A DNA stretch of 62,471 nt from an uncultured Eubacteriales bacterium. Its GTDB lineage: Bacteria; Bacillota; Clostridia; Lachnospirales; Lachnospiraceae. Below, piece after piece: positions 9,585 to 19,880 of the stretch (position 1 is the first letter of the stretch; every line of letters starts with the position of its first letter). Position numbers and translations under genes: made by a program. The DNA lies in assembly GCA_900321855.1 (NCBI GenBank), contig ONXS01000005.1, positions 19,342 to 81,812 of the forward strand. Direction: 5' to 3'. The notes below the pieces were generated by a model. It made no database searches, had not been told where the DNA came from, and saw only the letters and a program-made list of their open reading frames with translations.

Positions 9585-9608
9585 GAATAAAATAAGCCCA
9601 AAAATATA

Positions 9609-9637
9609 TTGAATAAAACCACAAAAGATAGTAAAAT
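9609..9637 (+). promoter_or_regulatory. Sigma-A promoter of the ftsK-type gene
   Basis: TTGAAT (9609-9614), 17-base spacer, TAAAAT (9632-9637). It lies just after the terminator and about 45 bases before the likely start codon. Confidence 0.6.
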
Positions 9638-9681
9638 ACCAAATAGCTATGTTTAAAAATAGTAAAAAAGGGGGCGATTTT

Positions 9682-12573
9682 GTGGCTTCAGCAGCAAATA
9701 AGAAACCAGCTAATAAATCAAAAACTACTTATAAAAAAAGAACAACAAGTCAGAAAAACGGCAAAAAGGCAACAACTGCCGGAAATAAGACTTCTAATAA
9801 AAAAACGACTGCCAAAACAACAGCAACAAAAACAACAGACCAGTTTGATGTTTCTGATGATGTAAAAATCATTGTAAGTCTGGTTGTTATGTTATTGCTA
9901 TTTTGCAGCAATTTTCACTGGATTGGAAAATTTGGAGATGCCATTAGTAATGTCATGTTTGGATTATTTGGTATCTTTGCATATATTATTCCGATTGGCA
10001 TTTTTGTAGCAGTATGCTTTGTTCTTGCAAATATGGGAAACAAACCTGCCATGCGAAAGTTTTATGCAGTGATTGTACTTTATATTGCAATCTCTACTGG
10101 TTTACAGATGATACATTCTGTTCCAAATAAGGTATATAAAATTTCAGATATTTATATAACCTGTATGAAAAATCGCAATGGCGGTGGAATTGTTGGTGGT
10201 CTTTTTACAGCACTGTTCTGTACGACAATAGGGTATGTGGGAGCATATATCATATGTATCGCAGTCATTATTCTGTGTATTGTTATCATATCAGAAAAAT
10301 CATTTGTGAGGTCTGTTCAGAAAAAGAGCAGAGATGCTTATGACCATGCAAAGGAAGATATGATGCGCAAGCGAGAGAGAAATGAAGAACGCAGCAGAAT
10401 GAAAAAACAGGGAAAGTTAAAGCGTGTCAACAATAAAGTGGAAGGTGTTGTAGTTGGTGCAAGAGTGACCGATGACGATGCAGAAGATGTACACGAAATA
10501 ACAGGAAGTGACCGTATTTTCCGTGGTCATATCAATGAAAATGAAATTTCGGATTTTAGAAATCCATATGCTAGAAATGAAGTTATTAAGAAAAAAAATC
10601 CGGAACAATATACTAAGGATAGAGATGTTCAGGACAGAAACACTGTCAATAGAAATGTTTCAGAAACAATTGTACCAGATGTTTCTGCTCAGGGAATGGA
10701 AAGTCAAACGCCATCTTATCAGATGAATGAGATTCATATAAATCCGGAACCGGATTACCAATTGCAGGAAGAATCACAGATAGAAAATATTGTAGATATT
10801 AATAAAATATGGGGAAGCAGCAGACCAGCAAATACGTTTTCAAATGAATTGTCAGATGAGGAGAAAGAGACTCAGAATCAGGCAGCAATTCAGGGAGACT
10901 ACACTCCGAAAGAAAAAATCATAGTCAGTGATTCGGCGAAAAAAGTTATGAAGAGAAAGGCATTTTCTGTTCCAGAGACAATACCAAGACCAGAAAACAG
11001 ACCTGAGGTAAAGGAAATTTCAAATAATATTCAGAAACCGGATACAGAGCAGGACACACAGAAAAAAGGTGTTGGTCTTGAGACAGTGGTCAGAGAAAAA
11101 TCGAATGATTACGTTATGCCTCCAATTGAGCTGCTCAACAAGGGACGAGGTGTTCGCAGCAATCAGCAGAATACATCGGGAGTAATTAGTGAGACAGGAA
11201 GAAAACTTCAAGAGACACTCAGTGCCTTTGGTGTGAAAGCGACTGTGATTAATGAGAGCAAAGGTCCTTCTGTAACCAGATATGAACTTCAGCCGGAAAC
11301 GGGTACAAAGGTGAGTAAGATTACAGCGCTATCAGATGATATTAAATTAAATCTTGCTGCATCTGACATTCGTATTGAGGCACCAATTCCGGGAAAGGCA
11401 GCAGTTGGTATTGAAGTTCCAAATGCAAAGAGAGAGTCGGTTTTACTCAGAGATTTGATTGAATCAGAGGAATTAAAGAAACAGACTTCGAAAATTGCAT
11501 TTGCGGCAGGAATGGATATTACAGGAAATGTAGTCACAGCAGACATCGCAAAAATGCCACATATGCTGATTGCGGGAACAACAGGTTCTGGTAAATCAGT
11601 TTTTACAAACTCGATTATCATGAGTATTTTATTCCGCGCAAAACCGTCTGAGGTGAGACTGATTATTGTCGACCCAAAGGTCGTAGAATTTGGAATTTAT
11701 AATGGTATTCCACATCTGCTCACTCCGGTTGTGACAGACCCGAAAAAGGCAGCAGGAGCGTTGAATTGGGCAGTTGCGGAGATGGGAGACAGATATTCAC
11801 TCTTTGCAAAATACAATGTGCGAGATTTAAAAGGATATAATGAAAAAATAAAACAGATGGGTTACAAAGATGGAGATGAGGTGCTCACACCAAAACCACA
11901 GATTGTAATTATTATAGATGAGTTGGCAGACTTGATGATGGTGGCATCCAAAGAAGTAGAGGCTGCAATCTGCAGACTGGCACAGCTCGCCAGAGCAGCG
12001 GGAATTCATTTGATTATAGCAACGCAGAGACCATCGGTAGATGTTGTGACAGGATTAATCAAAGCGAATATTCCGTCAAGAGTAGCACTTCTTGTATCAT
12101 CCGGAACAGATTCCAGAACCATTATCGACTGCAATGGAGGAGAGAAACTTCTTGGTAACGGAGATATGTTGTTCTATCCGTCTGGATATGTAAAACCTGT
12201 CAGACTTCAGGGTGCTTTTGTATCAGATGAGGAGGTATCAAAGGTCGTTGATTTCCTGATTCAGAGTAATCAGGATGTTACTTATGATGAAAATGTAACA
12301 AGCGCAGAAGTACAAAGTTCAGAAAATGATGCTCAGGGGACTAGCGAAGAATCAGATAAAGATGTATTATATGAACAGGCAGCAAGATTTGTCATCGAAA
12401 AAGACAAGGGATCAACGAGTATGTTACAGAGAATGTACAAGATCGGATTTAACAGGGCTGCAAGAATTATTGACCAGCTAGAGCAGGCTGGTGTAGTGGG
12501 ACCAGATCAGGGAACAAAACCAAGAAAAGTTTTGATGACACTGGAGGAATTTGAGGAAACACTAAATCCGTAA
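9682..12573 (+). CDS. ftsK: DNA translocase FtsK/SpoIIIE
   Basis: ATP-driven DNA pump that clears chromosome DNA from the closing septum, in division or in the forespore. From the GTG at 9682 it has 963 residues: a Lys/Thr-rich basic N-terminus, four membrane segments within residues 60-210, a long variable polar linker (about 230-480), the motor with Walker A GTTGSGKS near 628 and Walker B IIIIDELADLMM near 743, and a C-terminal winged-helix gamma domain from about 893. The GTG start is chosen because GGGGG lies 7 bases upstream; an ATG 33 bases earlier (9649) has no binding site. Whether it acts as FtsK or SpoIIIE cannot be told from sequence. Confidence 0.95.
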   Translation: MASAANKKPANKSKTTYKKRTTSQKNGKKATTAGNKTSNKKTTAKTTATKTTDQFDVSDDVKIIVSLVVMLLLFCSNFHWIGKFGDAISNVMFGLFGIFAYIIPIGIFVAVCFVLANMGNKPAMRKFYAVIVLYIAISTGLQMIHSVPNKVYKISDIYITCMKNRNGGGIVGGLFTALFCTTIGYVGAYIICIAVIILCIVIISEKSFVRSVQKKSRDAYDHAKEDMMRKRERNEERSRMKKQGKLKRVNNKVEGVVVGARVTDDDAEDVHEITGSDRIFRGHINENEISDFRNPYARNEVIKKKNPEQYTKDRDVQDRNTVNRNVSETIVPDVSAQGMESQTPSYQMNEIHINPEPDYQLQEESQIENIVDINKIWGSSRPANTFSNELSDEEKETQNQAAIQGDYTPKEKIIVSDSAKKVMKRKAFSVPETIPRPENRPEVKEISNNIQKPDTEQDTQKKGVGLETVVREKSNDYVMPPIELLNKGRGVRSNQQNTSGVISETGRKLQETLSAFGVKATVINESKGPSVTRYELQPETGTKVSKITALSDDIKLNLAASDIRIEAPIPGKAAVGIEVPNAKRESVLLRDLIESEELKKQTSKIAFAAGMDITGNVVTADIAKMPHMLIAGTTGSGKSVFTNSIIMSILFRAKPSEVRLIIVDPKVVEFGIYNGIPHLLTPVVTDPKKAAGALNWAVAEMGDRYSLFAKYNVRDLKGYNEKIKQMGYKDGDEVLTPKPQIVIIIDELADLMMVASKEVEAAICRLAQLARAAGIHLIIATQRPSVDVVTGLIKANIPSRVALLVSSGTDSRTIIDCNGGEKLLGNGDMLFYPSGYVKPVRLQGAFVSDEEVSKVVDFLIQSNQDVTYDENVTSAEVQSSENDAQGTSEESDKDVLYEQAARFVIEKDKGSTSMLQRMYKIGFNRAARIIDQLEQAGVVGPDQGTKPRKVLMTLEEFEETLNP

Positions 12574-12582
12574 CCAAAAAAC

Positions 12583-12628
12583 AATAAGTGTAAAAATGAA
12601 TTTCATTCGCAAAGATTACGCTTATTTA
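12583..12628 (+). terminator. Probable terminator between ftsK and fhs
   Basis: AATAAGTGTAA (12583-12593) pairs with TTACGCTTATT (12616-12626) with one G-T pair, and an inner GAATTTCATTC helps fold the loop. The T-tract is short, so termination may be partial. Confidence 0.5.
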
Positions 12629-12650
12629 GAAAACGAAAGGAAAGAATATT

Positions 12651-14333
12651 ATGGCAAAACAGTACAAATCAGACATTGAAATTGCACAGGAGGCAGTGAT
12701 GCTCCCAATCAAAGAAGTAGCAGCTTCTATCGGTATCGAGGAGGATGATCTTGAGTTCTACGGAAAGTACAAAGCAAAATTATCTGACGAGTTTGCTAAG
12801 AAGATAGAAAACAATGAAAACGGAAAATTAATTCTGGTAACAGCCATCAACCCAACACCGGCAGGAGAGGGTAAGACAACAACATCGGTTGGTCTTGGTC
12901 AGGCATTTGGAAAATTAGGAAAGAAAGCAATTATCGCTCTTCGAGAGCCATCACTTGGACCTTGCTTTGGTATCAAGGGAGGAGCAGCAGGCGGCGGATA
13001 TGCACAGGTTGTTCCTATGGAAGATTTGAACCTTCATTTTACAGGTGATTTCCATGCGATTACATCTGCAAATAACTTACTTGCAGCGATGCTTGACAAT
13101 CACATTCAGCAGGGAAATGAATTGGGAATTGATACAAGACAGATTATCTGGAAGAGATGTCTTGATATGAATGACAGAGCTTTGAGAAATATTGTTGTAG
13201 GACTTGGAAATAAGATGGATGGTGTTCCAAGAGAAGATCATTTTGTCATCACAGTTGCATCAGAGATTATGGCGATTCTCTGTCTCGCACTTGACATGAA
13301 AGATTTAAAAGAAAGACTTGGAAAGATTATTGTCGCATATAATATGAAAGGTGAGCCTGTAACTGCAAAGGACTTAAAAGCAGTTGGTGCTATGGCTGCA
13401 TTATTAAAGGATGCAATCAAGCCAAACTTAATTCAGACATTAGAGCACACACCAGCATTAGTTCATGGCGGACCATTTGCAAATATCGCTCATGGATGTA
13501 ACTCAGTAAGAGCAACCACACTTGCATTAAAGGCAGCAGACTATGTCATCACAGAGGCAGGATTTGGCGCTGACCTCGGTGCTGAGAAGTTCTTTGACAT
13601 CAAGTGCAGAAAAGCCGGATTAAAACCAGATGCAGTTGTATTAGTGGCAACAGTAAGAGCACTGAAATACAATGGTGGAGTTGCAAAAGAAAACTTAAAT
13701 GAAGAAAACTTAGATGCACTCAAGAAAGGTATTGTAAATCTTGAGAAACATATCGAGAACTTACAGTTATACAAAGTTCCGGTAGTTGTGACACTCAACT
13801 CATTTGTGACAGATACAGAGGCAGAGTACGCATTTATCAAAGAATTCTGTGAGGAGAGAGGATGTAAATTTGCATTGTCACAGGTTTGGGAGAATGGTGG
13901 AGAAGGCGGTATTGAACTTGCAAACGCTGTTCTTGAGACACTTGAGACAAAGCAGAGTGACTTTGAAGTTCTTTATCCGGACGAGATGGAACTAGAGGAT
14001 AAGATTGAGACAATTGCAACAAAGATTTATGGTGCTGCAAAAGTAGAGTATTCTGTACCGGCTAAGAAGGCACTGACTAAGATTAAAGAATTGGGATTCG
14101 GAAACCTTCCAATCTGTATGGCAAAGAATCAGTATTCTTTATCAGATGATGCAAAGAAACTCGGAAGACCAGAAGGATTTACCATTAACATCAGAGAAGT
14201 ATATGTATCAGCAGGTGCAGGCTTTGTTGTTGCCGTGACAGGAACAATTATGACAATGCCGGGACTTCCAAAGAATCCTGCTGCATTTAATATTGATGTA
14301 AATGATGAGGGAGTAATCGAGGGATTATTCTAG
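12651..14333 (+). CDS. fhs: Formate--tetrahydrofolate ligase
   Basis: Makes 10-formyl-THF from formate, THF and ATP. It feeds purine synthesis and formyl-Met-tRNA, and in acetogens the methyl branch of the Wood-Ljungdahl pathway. The 560 residues match the family length. The nucleotide loop [17 protein letters not shown], the segment [21 protein letters not shown] and the C-terminal [17 protein letters not shown] are hallmarks. The start has AAAGGAAAG upstream. folD, the next folate enzyme, lies 1.7 kb downstream past a MurE-family gene, so one-carbon supply is grouped here but not in strict succession. Confidence 0.98.
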   Translation: MAKQYKSDIEIAQEAVMLPIKEVAASIGIEEDDLEFYGKYKAKLSDEFAKKIENNENGKLILVTAINPTPAGEGKTTTSVGLGQAFGKLGKKAIIALREPSLGPCFGIKGGAAGGGYAQVVPMEDLNLHFTGDFHAITSANNLLAAMLDNHIQQGNELGIDTRQIIWKRCLDMNDRALRNIVVGLGNKMDGVPREDHFVITVASEIMAILCLALDMKDLKERLGKIIVAYNMKGEPVTAKDLKAVGAMAALLKDAIKPNLIQTLEHTPALVHGGPFANIAHGCNSVRATTLALKAADYVITEAGFGADLGAEKFFDIKCRKAGLKPDAVVLVATVRALKYNGGVAKENLNEENLDALKKGIVNLEKHIENLQLYKVPVVVTLNSFVTDTEAEYAFIKEFCEERGCKFALSQVWENGGEGGIELANAVLETLETKQSDFEVLYPDEMELEDKIETIATKIYGAAKVEYSVPAKKALTKIKELGFGNLPICMAKNQYSLSDDAKKLGRPEGFTINIREVYVSAGAGFVVAVTGTIMTMPGLPKNPAAFNIDVNDEGVIEGLF

Positions 14334-14345
14334 AAAAAGATTTTA

Positions 14346-14415
14346 TAACGGACGAGAAATGGACGGGTACACTGCTACGGGAAACACTCTCGTTCTGTTG
14401 AAAACATAGCGGACA
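14346..14415 (+). repeat. Degenerate copy of an intergenic repeat family
   Basis: The stretch CTACGGGAAACACTCTCG followed by a TAGCGG block lines up with the related stretch at 56686-56730 in the foldback element before murD. About two thirds of roughly 46 positions are identical, and the similarity extends upstream. Both copies are noncoding. It was found by eye, so copy number elsewhere is unknown. Confidence 0.45.
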
Positions 14416-14463
14416 CATAAGGGAGTAAAATACGCTCCCTAAGTGCTGCATGTTTTGTTTTTG
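14403..14463 (+). terminator. Intrinsic terminator after fhs
   Basis: Nested stem: AAACAT...ATGTTT outside, CAC...GTG and AGGGAG/CTCCCT inside, then TTTTGTTTTT. This ends fhs transcription about 70 bases past the stop codon. Confidence 0.7.
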
Positions 14464-14547
14464 TAGGCTATCATAATAATTATGAATGGTATGATTATGA
14501 GAAAATCCTAAATGAATAGGTGAAATCGTTTATGTAAGAAAGGACAG

Positions 14548-16032
14548 GTGTTGTCTGTGGATTTTAAGTTGGTTAGAGATATTGCAAAGGGTTTTGACTT
14601 TGATTTATTAAAGGGCAGCCTTGATGTGAAAGTCAATGATGTTGTTTCGGATTCGAGAAAGGCATCAAAGGATAATATTTTTATCTGTATTGTCGGTGCA
14701 GTATCGGATGGACATAAGTTTATTAAGAGTGCATTAGAGGCAGGATGTCGCGCGTTTGTAATACAGAATGATGTAAAAGATTTTGAGGACTATGATGATG
14801 TTTTAGTTATCAAGACGGAGAATACAAGAAAAGCACTTGCATGTATGTCGCAGGGGATTTTTGATTTTCCGGCAGAGAAACTCACAACAATTGCGATTAC
14901 CGGTACAAAAGGAAAGACAACAACTTCCTTTATTATCAGGGATATTTTGAGACAGCATGGAAGAAATGTTGGAATTATTGGTACAACAGGTGTTTATATC
15001 AAAGACAAATATATCGAGATTCACAACACAACGCCTGAGTCTTATGATATTCACAAATTCTTTCATCAGATGTTAGAAGAGGGCTGCGATACCTGTGTCA
15101 TGGAGGTTTCTTCTCAGGCGCTAAAGCTTGACCGTACTTTTGGAATTGAGTTTGATTATGCAGTGTTTACAAACCTTGCTCCCGACCATATTGGAGAGAA
15201 TGAGCACAAGGATTATGCAGAGTACAGATATTGCAAGAGCTTGTTATTTAAGCAGTGTAAGCATGGTATTTTTAATCTCGATGATAAAGAGACGGATGCG
15301 ATGACAGAACATGCGACATGTGACATTCACACTTATGGATTTGATAAAGAGGCAGACCTTTATATTGATCATCTTGAATATATTATGAAACCGGGAATGA
15401 TAGGAATTTCTTTTGACACACATGGTATCTTAGAGCACAATTTTGTTGTAGATACACCGGGAAAATTTTCTGCTTACAATGCGATGGCGGCGATTATGGT
15501 ATCAGAGTTAATTGGTGTTGATATTGATGATATAAAGGAGGCTCTTCTTCACACATTTGTAAAGGGAAGAGTGGAGCAGATTAAAATATCAGACAGATTT
15601 ACACTGATGATTGATTATGCACATAATGCAATGAGTATGGAAAGCCTTCTCACAACTATCAGAGAATACAATCCAAAGAGGATTGTCAGTGTGTTTGGAT
15701 GTGGTGGAAACCGCTCTAAATTAAGACGTTATGAGATGGGAGAGACATCTGGAAAATTGGCAGATTTTACTATCATTACGGCAGATAATTCGAGATTTGA
15801 AGATGTCAATGACATCATTGATGACATCAAGATTGGAATGAACAAGACAACAGGAAATTATATTGTCATTCCAGACAGAAAAGAGGCAATCAGATACAGC
15901 ATTGAACATGCGGAAGATGGAGACATCATCTTACTTATGGGAAAGGGACACGAAGATTATCAGGAAATTAACGGTGTACGCCACCCATTTGATGAGCGCG
16001 TGATTATAAAAGAGATTTTGGAAGAAATGTAG
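14548..16032 (+). CDS. murE: MurE-family UDP-MurNAc-dipeptide ligase, divergent
   Basis: An ATP-dependent Mur ligase adding the third residue of the wall peptide. Domains in order: N-terminal uridine-nucleotide domain (VVSDSRKAS, VGAVSDGHKF), central ATPase with GTKGKTTTS near residue 119 and NTTPES, C-terminal domain with GRVEQI and DYAHNAMSMESLL. The motif that selects meso-diaminopimelate (DNPR in E. coli) reads DNSR here (ITADNSRFED), so the substrate is uncertain. Start choice is open: GTG 14548, TTG 14551 or GTG 14557; AGGACAGGTG best serves 14557. It stands outside the dcw cluster found 35 kb downstream. folD follows 10 bases later. Confidence 0.8.
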   Translation: MLSVDFKLVRDIAKGFDFDLLKGSLDVKVNDVVSDSRKASKDNIFICIVGAVSDGHKFIKSALEAGCRAFVIQNDVKDFEDYDDVLVIKTENTRKALACMSQGIFDFPAEKLTTIAITGTKGKTTTSFIIRDILRQHGRNVGIIGTTGVYIKDKYIEIHNTTPESYDIHKFFHQMLEEGCDTCVMEVSSQALKLDRTFGIEFDYAVFTNLAPDHIGENEHKDYAEYRYCKSLLFKQCKHGIFNLDDKETDAMTEHATCDIHTYGFDKEADLYIDHLEYIMKPGMIGISFDTHGILEHNFVVDTPGKFSAYNAMAAIMVSELIGVDIDDIKEALLHTFVKGRVEQIKISDRFTLMIDYAHNAMSMESLLTTIREYNPKRIVSVFGCGGNRSKLRRYEMGETSGKLADFTIITADNSRFEDVNDIIDDIKIGMNKTTGNYIVIPDRKEAIRYSIEHAEDGDIILLMGKGHEDYQEINGVRHPFDERVIIKEILEEM

Positions 16033-16042
16033 GAGAAAAAAT

Positions 16043-16891
16043 ATGGCAAATATTATTGATGGAAAAAAAATTTCAGCCGAATTAAAACAGGAATTAAAAG
16101 AAAAAGTTGCACAGTACAAAGAGCAGGGAATTGAAATCTGTCTTGCAGTTATTCAGGTGGGAAACGACAAGGCAAGTTCCGTTTATGTGGGAAACAAGAA
16201 AAAAGCCTGTGAATTTGTAGGAATCAAATCACTTTCTTATGAGCTGCCAGAAGAGACAACAGAGGAAGAATTATTAAATCTTGTACAGGAATTAAATGAC
16301 AGAGCTGACGTCAATGGAATTCTTGTACAGCTTCCACTTCCAAAACACATTGATGAGAACAAAGTCATCAAGGCAATTCATCCATTAAAAGATGTCGATG
16401 GTTTCCATCCGGAGAGTGTCGGAGCACTTTCCATTGGAAACAAGGGATTTATCTCTTGCACACCTTACGGAATTGTTGAGTTATTAAAGAGAACCGGTGT
16501 GGAGATGGACGGAAAAGAGTGTGTGGTTGTCGGAAGAAGTAATATCGTAGGAAAGCCAATGGCAATCTTAATGCTCAGAGAAAATGCAACAGTCACAGTT
16601 GCACATTCTCACACAAAGAATTTAAGAGAAATCTGTAAGAGAGCAGACATCTTAATCGTGGCGATTGGAAAACCAAAATTTATCGATGATTCTTACGTAA
16701 AAGATGGAGCGGTAGTCATTGATGTTGGAATTCACAGAAATGAAGATAACAAACTCTGTGGAGATGTGGATTTTGATAAAGTAGAACCAGTGGCAAGTGC
16801 AATCACACCAGTTCCAGGTGGAGTTGGACCGATGACAATAGCAATGCTTATGAAAAACTGTGTCAATGCAGTAGATATTCAAAAACAGTAG
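16043..16891 (+). CDS. folD: Bifunctional methylene-THF dehydrogenase / methenyl-THF cyclohydrolase
   Basis: Interconverts 5,10-methylene- and 10-formyl-THF in two steps with NADP(H). At 282 residues it is standard length. Signatures: YVGNKKKACEFVGI containing the catalytic Lys region, GILVQLPLPKH, DVDGFHPESVG, the nucleotide-binding GRSNIVGKP, and TPVPGGVGPMTIAML near the end. It begins 10 bases after the MurE-family stop with AGGAG upstream, so the two are co-transcribed. priA follows about 75 bases later. Confidence 0.97.
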   Translation: MANIIDGKKISAELKQELKEKVAQYKEQGIEICLAVIQVGNDKASSVYVGNKKKACEFVGIKSLSYELPEETTEEELLNLVQELNDRADVNGILVQLPLPKHIDENKVIKAIHPLKDVDGFHPESVGALSIGNKGFISCTPYGIVELLKRTGVEMDGKECVVVGRSNIVGKPMAILMLRENATVTVAHSHTKNLREICKRADILIVAIGKPKFIDDSYVKDGAVVIDVGIHRNEDNKLCGDVDFDKVEPVASAITPVPGGVGPMTIAMLMKNCVNAVDIQKQ

Positions 16892-16966
16892 GTAATATTT
16901 TCAAGAGTGCGAATATCCGCTTTACAGTTGAAACGATTATTTAGAAAAAGAATAAGAGGGGAACAT

Positions 16967-19207
16967 ATGAAATTTGCAAATATCATTGTAGATATTTCAC
17001 ATGAAAAATTGGATAAAACATTTCAGTATATGATTCCTGAAGAATTAGAGGACCAGATTGAAGTAGGCAATCTGGTCACTGTTCCTTTTGGAAGAGGAAA
17101 CAGAGAACTCAGTGGCTATGTCATAGAAATTAGTGATGAGCCGGCATGGGATGTCAGCAAACTGAAATACCTGATTGGCATAAAGGAGCAGGAAATTAAG
17201 GTAGAGTCCGTGTTAATTACGCTTGCGGGATTTATCAAGGAGCGATACGGATGTACGATGAGCAAAGCGTTGAAAACTGTAATTCCAGTTAGGGAAAGTG
17301 TAAAAGATAAGGAGAAGAAATATCTGAGGCTTGCCATCTCAAGAGAAGAGGCAGCCAAGTTTTATGAAAAATATAGCAACAGGAAAAATACAGTCACACG
17401 GGCAAAACTGATTGATGAGCTGATGCATGTGGAAGAGATTGAGTGGTCTGCGGTAGTGAGCAAGATGGCTGTCTCACAAGCTGTGATTCGAGGGCTGGAA
17501 CAGGCTGGTATCATAAAGATTGTGCGAAGTACGGTATTTCGAAATCCGGTTGGACATTATGAGCAGGATGAGAGACGACTCGAACTCAATGAAGAACAAA
17601 GACAGGTGGTGTCCGGAATTATCCGAGATATGGACGAGGGAAATTTAAAACCAAAACTTATTTTTGGTGTGACCGGTTCAGGAAAAACGGAAGTTTATAT
17701 GGAAATTATCGAGCACGTAATTGCACAGGGAAAAGAAGTCATTGTTCTGATACCTGAAATTTCACTGACCTTTCAGACTATCAAGCGTTTTTATAGACGA
17801 TTTGGAGATATTGTCTCTATCATTAATTCAAAATTATCAAAAGGCGAGCGCTATGACCAGTTTCGGCGAGCCAGAGAAGGGGATATTAAGATAATGATAG
17901 GTCCGAGATCGGCATTGTTTACACCGTTTAAAAATCTAGGACTGATTATTATTGACGAGGAACATGAAGGTGCTTATAAAAGTGATTCAGTTCCAAAATA
18001 CCATGCGAGAGATGTCGCAATCAAGAGAGCGCAGATTTCACATGCAGCCGTGGTTTTAGGCTCAGCGACACCGGCTGTCTCCAGTTATTATCATGCAAAG
18101 AAGGGGCATTATGACTTGTATACGCTCACAAAGCGCGCAAATAAACTCAGCCTTCCGAAAGTAGACATTGTGGATATGAGACAGGAGTTAGAGAGTGGAA
18201 ACAGAGATATTTTCAGCAGACAGTTAAAGAGTCTTATCAACGAGAAACTTGCCAAGAAAGAACAGGTTATGCTCTTTATCAATCGAAGAGGATATTCTTC
18301 TTTTATTTCGTGCAGAAAATGTGGAACAGCGGTCAAATGCCCACATTGTGATGTAAGTCTGACCTTACATAAAAGAAGTAATGGGGATAAATTGATTTGT
18401 CACTATTGCGGATACCAGATTTATGCACCGAAGACCTGTCCAAGCTGTGGTTCAAAATATATTGGAAAATTTGGCATTGGAACAGAGCAAGTGGTAGAGA
18501 AAGTCAGGCAGGAATTTACCGAGGCAAGAGTACTCAGAATGGATTTTGACACAACGAGAGGAAAAGGAGATTATGAGGCAATTCTCTCATCTTTTGAACA
18601 ATATGAGGCAGATATTCTCGTTGGAACGCAGATGATTGTAAAAGGACATGATTTTTCCAATGTCACTTTAGTGGGAATTCTGGCGGCTGATTTATCCATG
18701 TTTTCATCCGATTATATGGCTGGAGAGAGAACGTTTGAATTGCTCACTCAGGCAGCAGGACGAGCAGGAAGAGGAGAAAAAGCAGGAGAAGTTGTGATTC
18801 AGACCTACAATCCGGAAGAGAATTGTATCGTGTGTGCAGCAAATCAGGACTATGAACACTTTTATAAAAATGAGATTGAATATCGTGAATTGATGACATA
18901 TCCGCCAGTTTATGATATGATGGCAATATTGGTAACTGATAAAAATGAAGAATTTGCAGATTTTGCGACAAAAGATATTGCAAATCGCATTGAGAAGAGT
19001 AATCTTGAGGGACTTCGAATCATTGGTCCGTCAAAGGCATCTATTTCAAAAATAAATGACGTTTATCGCAATGTCATCTATATCAAACATCCGGATGCCG
19101 ATATTTTAATAAAAGTGAAAAATGCGATATTGAGGTATCTTGATATGGTCGATGCGTACAAAAATTTGCAGATTCAGTTTGATTTTAATCCAATGGGGAT
19201 ATACTAG
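16967..19207 (+). CDS. priA: Primosomal protein N' (PriA helicase)
   Basis: Superfamily 2 helicase that reloads the replisome at collapsed forks. From ATG 16967 (GAGGGGA upstream) it has 746 residues. Features: N-terminal 3'-DNA-binding domain (FANIIVDISHEKLDKTFQY), winged-helix region, Walker A GVTGSGKTEVY near 229, DEEH near 329, and paired zinc-binding cysteines near 448-500 (CRKCG, CPHC, CHYCG, CPSCG). The frame is open 20 codons further upstream without a binding site. It heads the conserved def-fmt-rsmB block as in Bacillus. Confidence 0.97.
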   Translation: MKFANIIVDISHEKLDKTFQYMIPEELEDQIEVGNLVTVPFGRGNRELSGYVIEISDEPAWDVSKLKYLIGIKEQEIKVESVLITLAGFIKERYGCTMSKALKTVIPVRESVKDKEKKYLRLAISREEAAKFYEKYSNRKNTVTRAKLIDELMHVEEIEWSAVVSKMAVSQAVIRGLEQAGIIKIVRSTVFRNPVGHYEQDERRLELNEEQRQVVSGIIRDMDEGNLKPKLIFGVTGSGKTEVYMEIIEHVIAQGKEVIVLIPEISLTFQTIKRFYRRFGDIVSIINSKLSKGERYDQFRRAREGDIKIMIGPRSALFTPFKNLGLIIIDEEHEGAYKSDSVPKYHARDVAIKRAQISHAAVVLGSATPAVSSYYHAKKGHYDLYTLTKRANKLSLPKVDIVDMRQELESGNRDIFSRQLKSLINEKLAKKEQVMLFINRRGYSSFISCRKCGTAVKCPHCDVSLTLHKRSNGDKLICHYCGYQIYAPKTCPSCGSKYIGKFGIGTEQVVEKVRQEFTEARVLRMDFDTTRGKGDYEAILSSFEQYEADILVGTQMIVKGHDFSNVTLVGILAADLSMFSSDYMAGERTFELLTQAAGRAGRGEKAGEVVIQTYNPEENCIVCAANQDYEHFYKNEIEYRELMTYPPVYDMMAILVTDKNEEFADFATKDIANRIEKSNLEGLRIIGPSKASISKINDVYRNVIYIKHPDADILIKVKNAILRYLDMVDAYKNLQIQFDFNPMGIY

Positions 19208-19209
19208 AC

Positions 19210-19229
19210 TGTCAAACATATATTTGACA
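19210..19229. promoter_or_regulatory. Operator-like dyad with TTGACA before def
   Basis: TGTCAAA-CATATA-TTTGACA is a perfect 7-bp inverted repeat whose right arm contains TTGACA. The nearest good -10 (TATAGT, 19253-19258) is 23 bases away, which is too far for an ordinary promoter. The dyad may be a regulator site or a short hairpin at the end of priA. Confidence 0.3.
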
Positions 19230-19296
19230 CAGACATCATTTTAAATGTGAAGTATAGTAAATCATATCGTAAATATAGAAAGGAAAGGTAACAAAA

Positions 19297-19776
19297 ATGG
19301 CAATTAGAAACGTAAGAGAAATTGGAGATCCAGTTTTAAACAAGACAGCAAAAGAGGTAAAAGAGATTACACCAAGAGTAAAAGAATTAATCGAAGACAT
19401 GCTTGAGACGATGTACGAATATGATGGTGTGGGACTGGCTGCACCTCAGGTTGGAATTTTAAAGAGAATTGTTGTTATTGATATTGGCGAGGGACCAATC
19501 GTTCTTGTAAATCCTGTGATTACACTGACAGAAGGTGAGCAGTGTGGCTCTGAGGGATGTTTAAGTGTTCCGGGAAAAGCAGGAATGGTGACAAGACCAA
19601 ATCATGTGAAAGTAGAAGCTTATGATGCAAATATGGAAAAATTTGAATTAGAAGGAACGGAATTGCTTGCAAGAGCAATCTGCCATGAGTGTGACCACTT
19701 AGACGGAAAGTTATATGTTGATTTGGTTGAGGGAGAGCTTATGGATACCGATCAGGAAGATTTTGACGAAGAGTAG
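19297..19776 (+). CDS. def: Peptide deformylase
   Basis: Metalloenzyme removing the formyl group from nascent proteins. All three motifs are present: GVGLAAPQVG, EGCLSVPG and HECDHLDG, with the metal ligands Cys and two His. The 159 residues fit the short (type I-like) deformylases. GAAAGGAAAGG precedes the ATG. A small perfect hairpin (ATTCTGA/TCAGAAT, 19777-19794) sits directly after the stop without a T-tract, so read-through to fmt, its functional partner, is expected. Confidence 0.98.
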   Translation: MAIRNVREIGDPVLNKTAKEVKEITPRVKELIEDMLETMYEYDGVGLAAPQVGILKRIVVIDIGEGPIVLVNPVITLTEGEQCGSEGCLSVPGKAGMVTRPNHVKVEAYDANMEKFELEGTELLARAICHECDHLDGKLYVDLVEGELMDTDQEDFDEE

Positions 19777-19880
19777 ATTCTGAAAAATCAGAATGGATGC
19801 AGTGAAGAGGTTTTCAATGAGTGATAGGCATTTATCATAATTCAACGATGAGAGAAGCCGAGTTTGGAGGTACAAAAACA

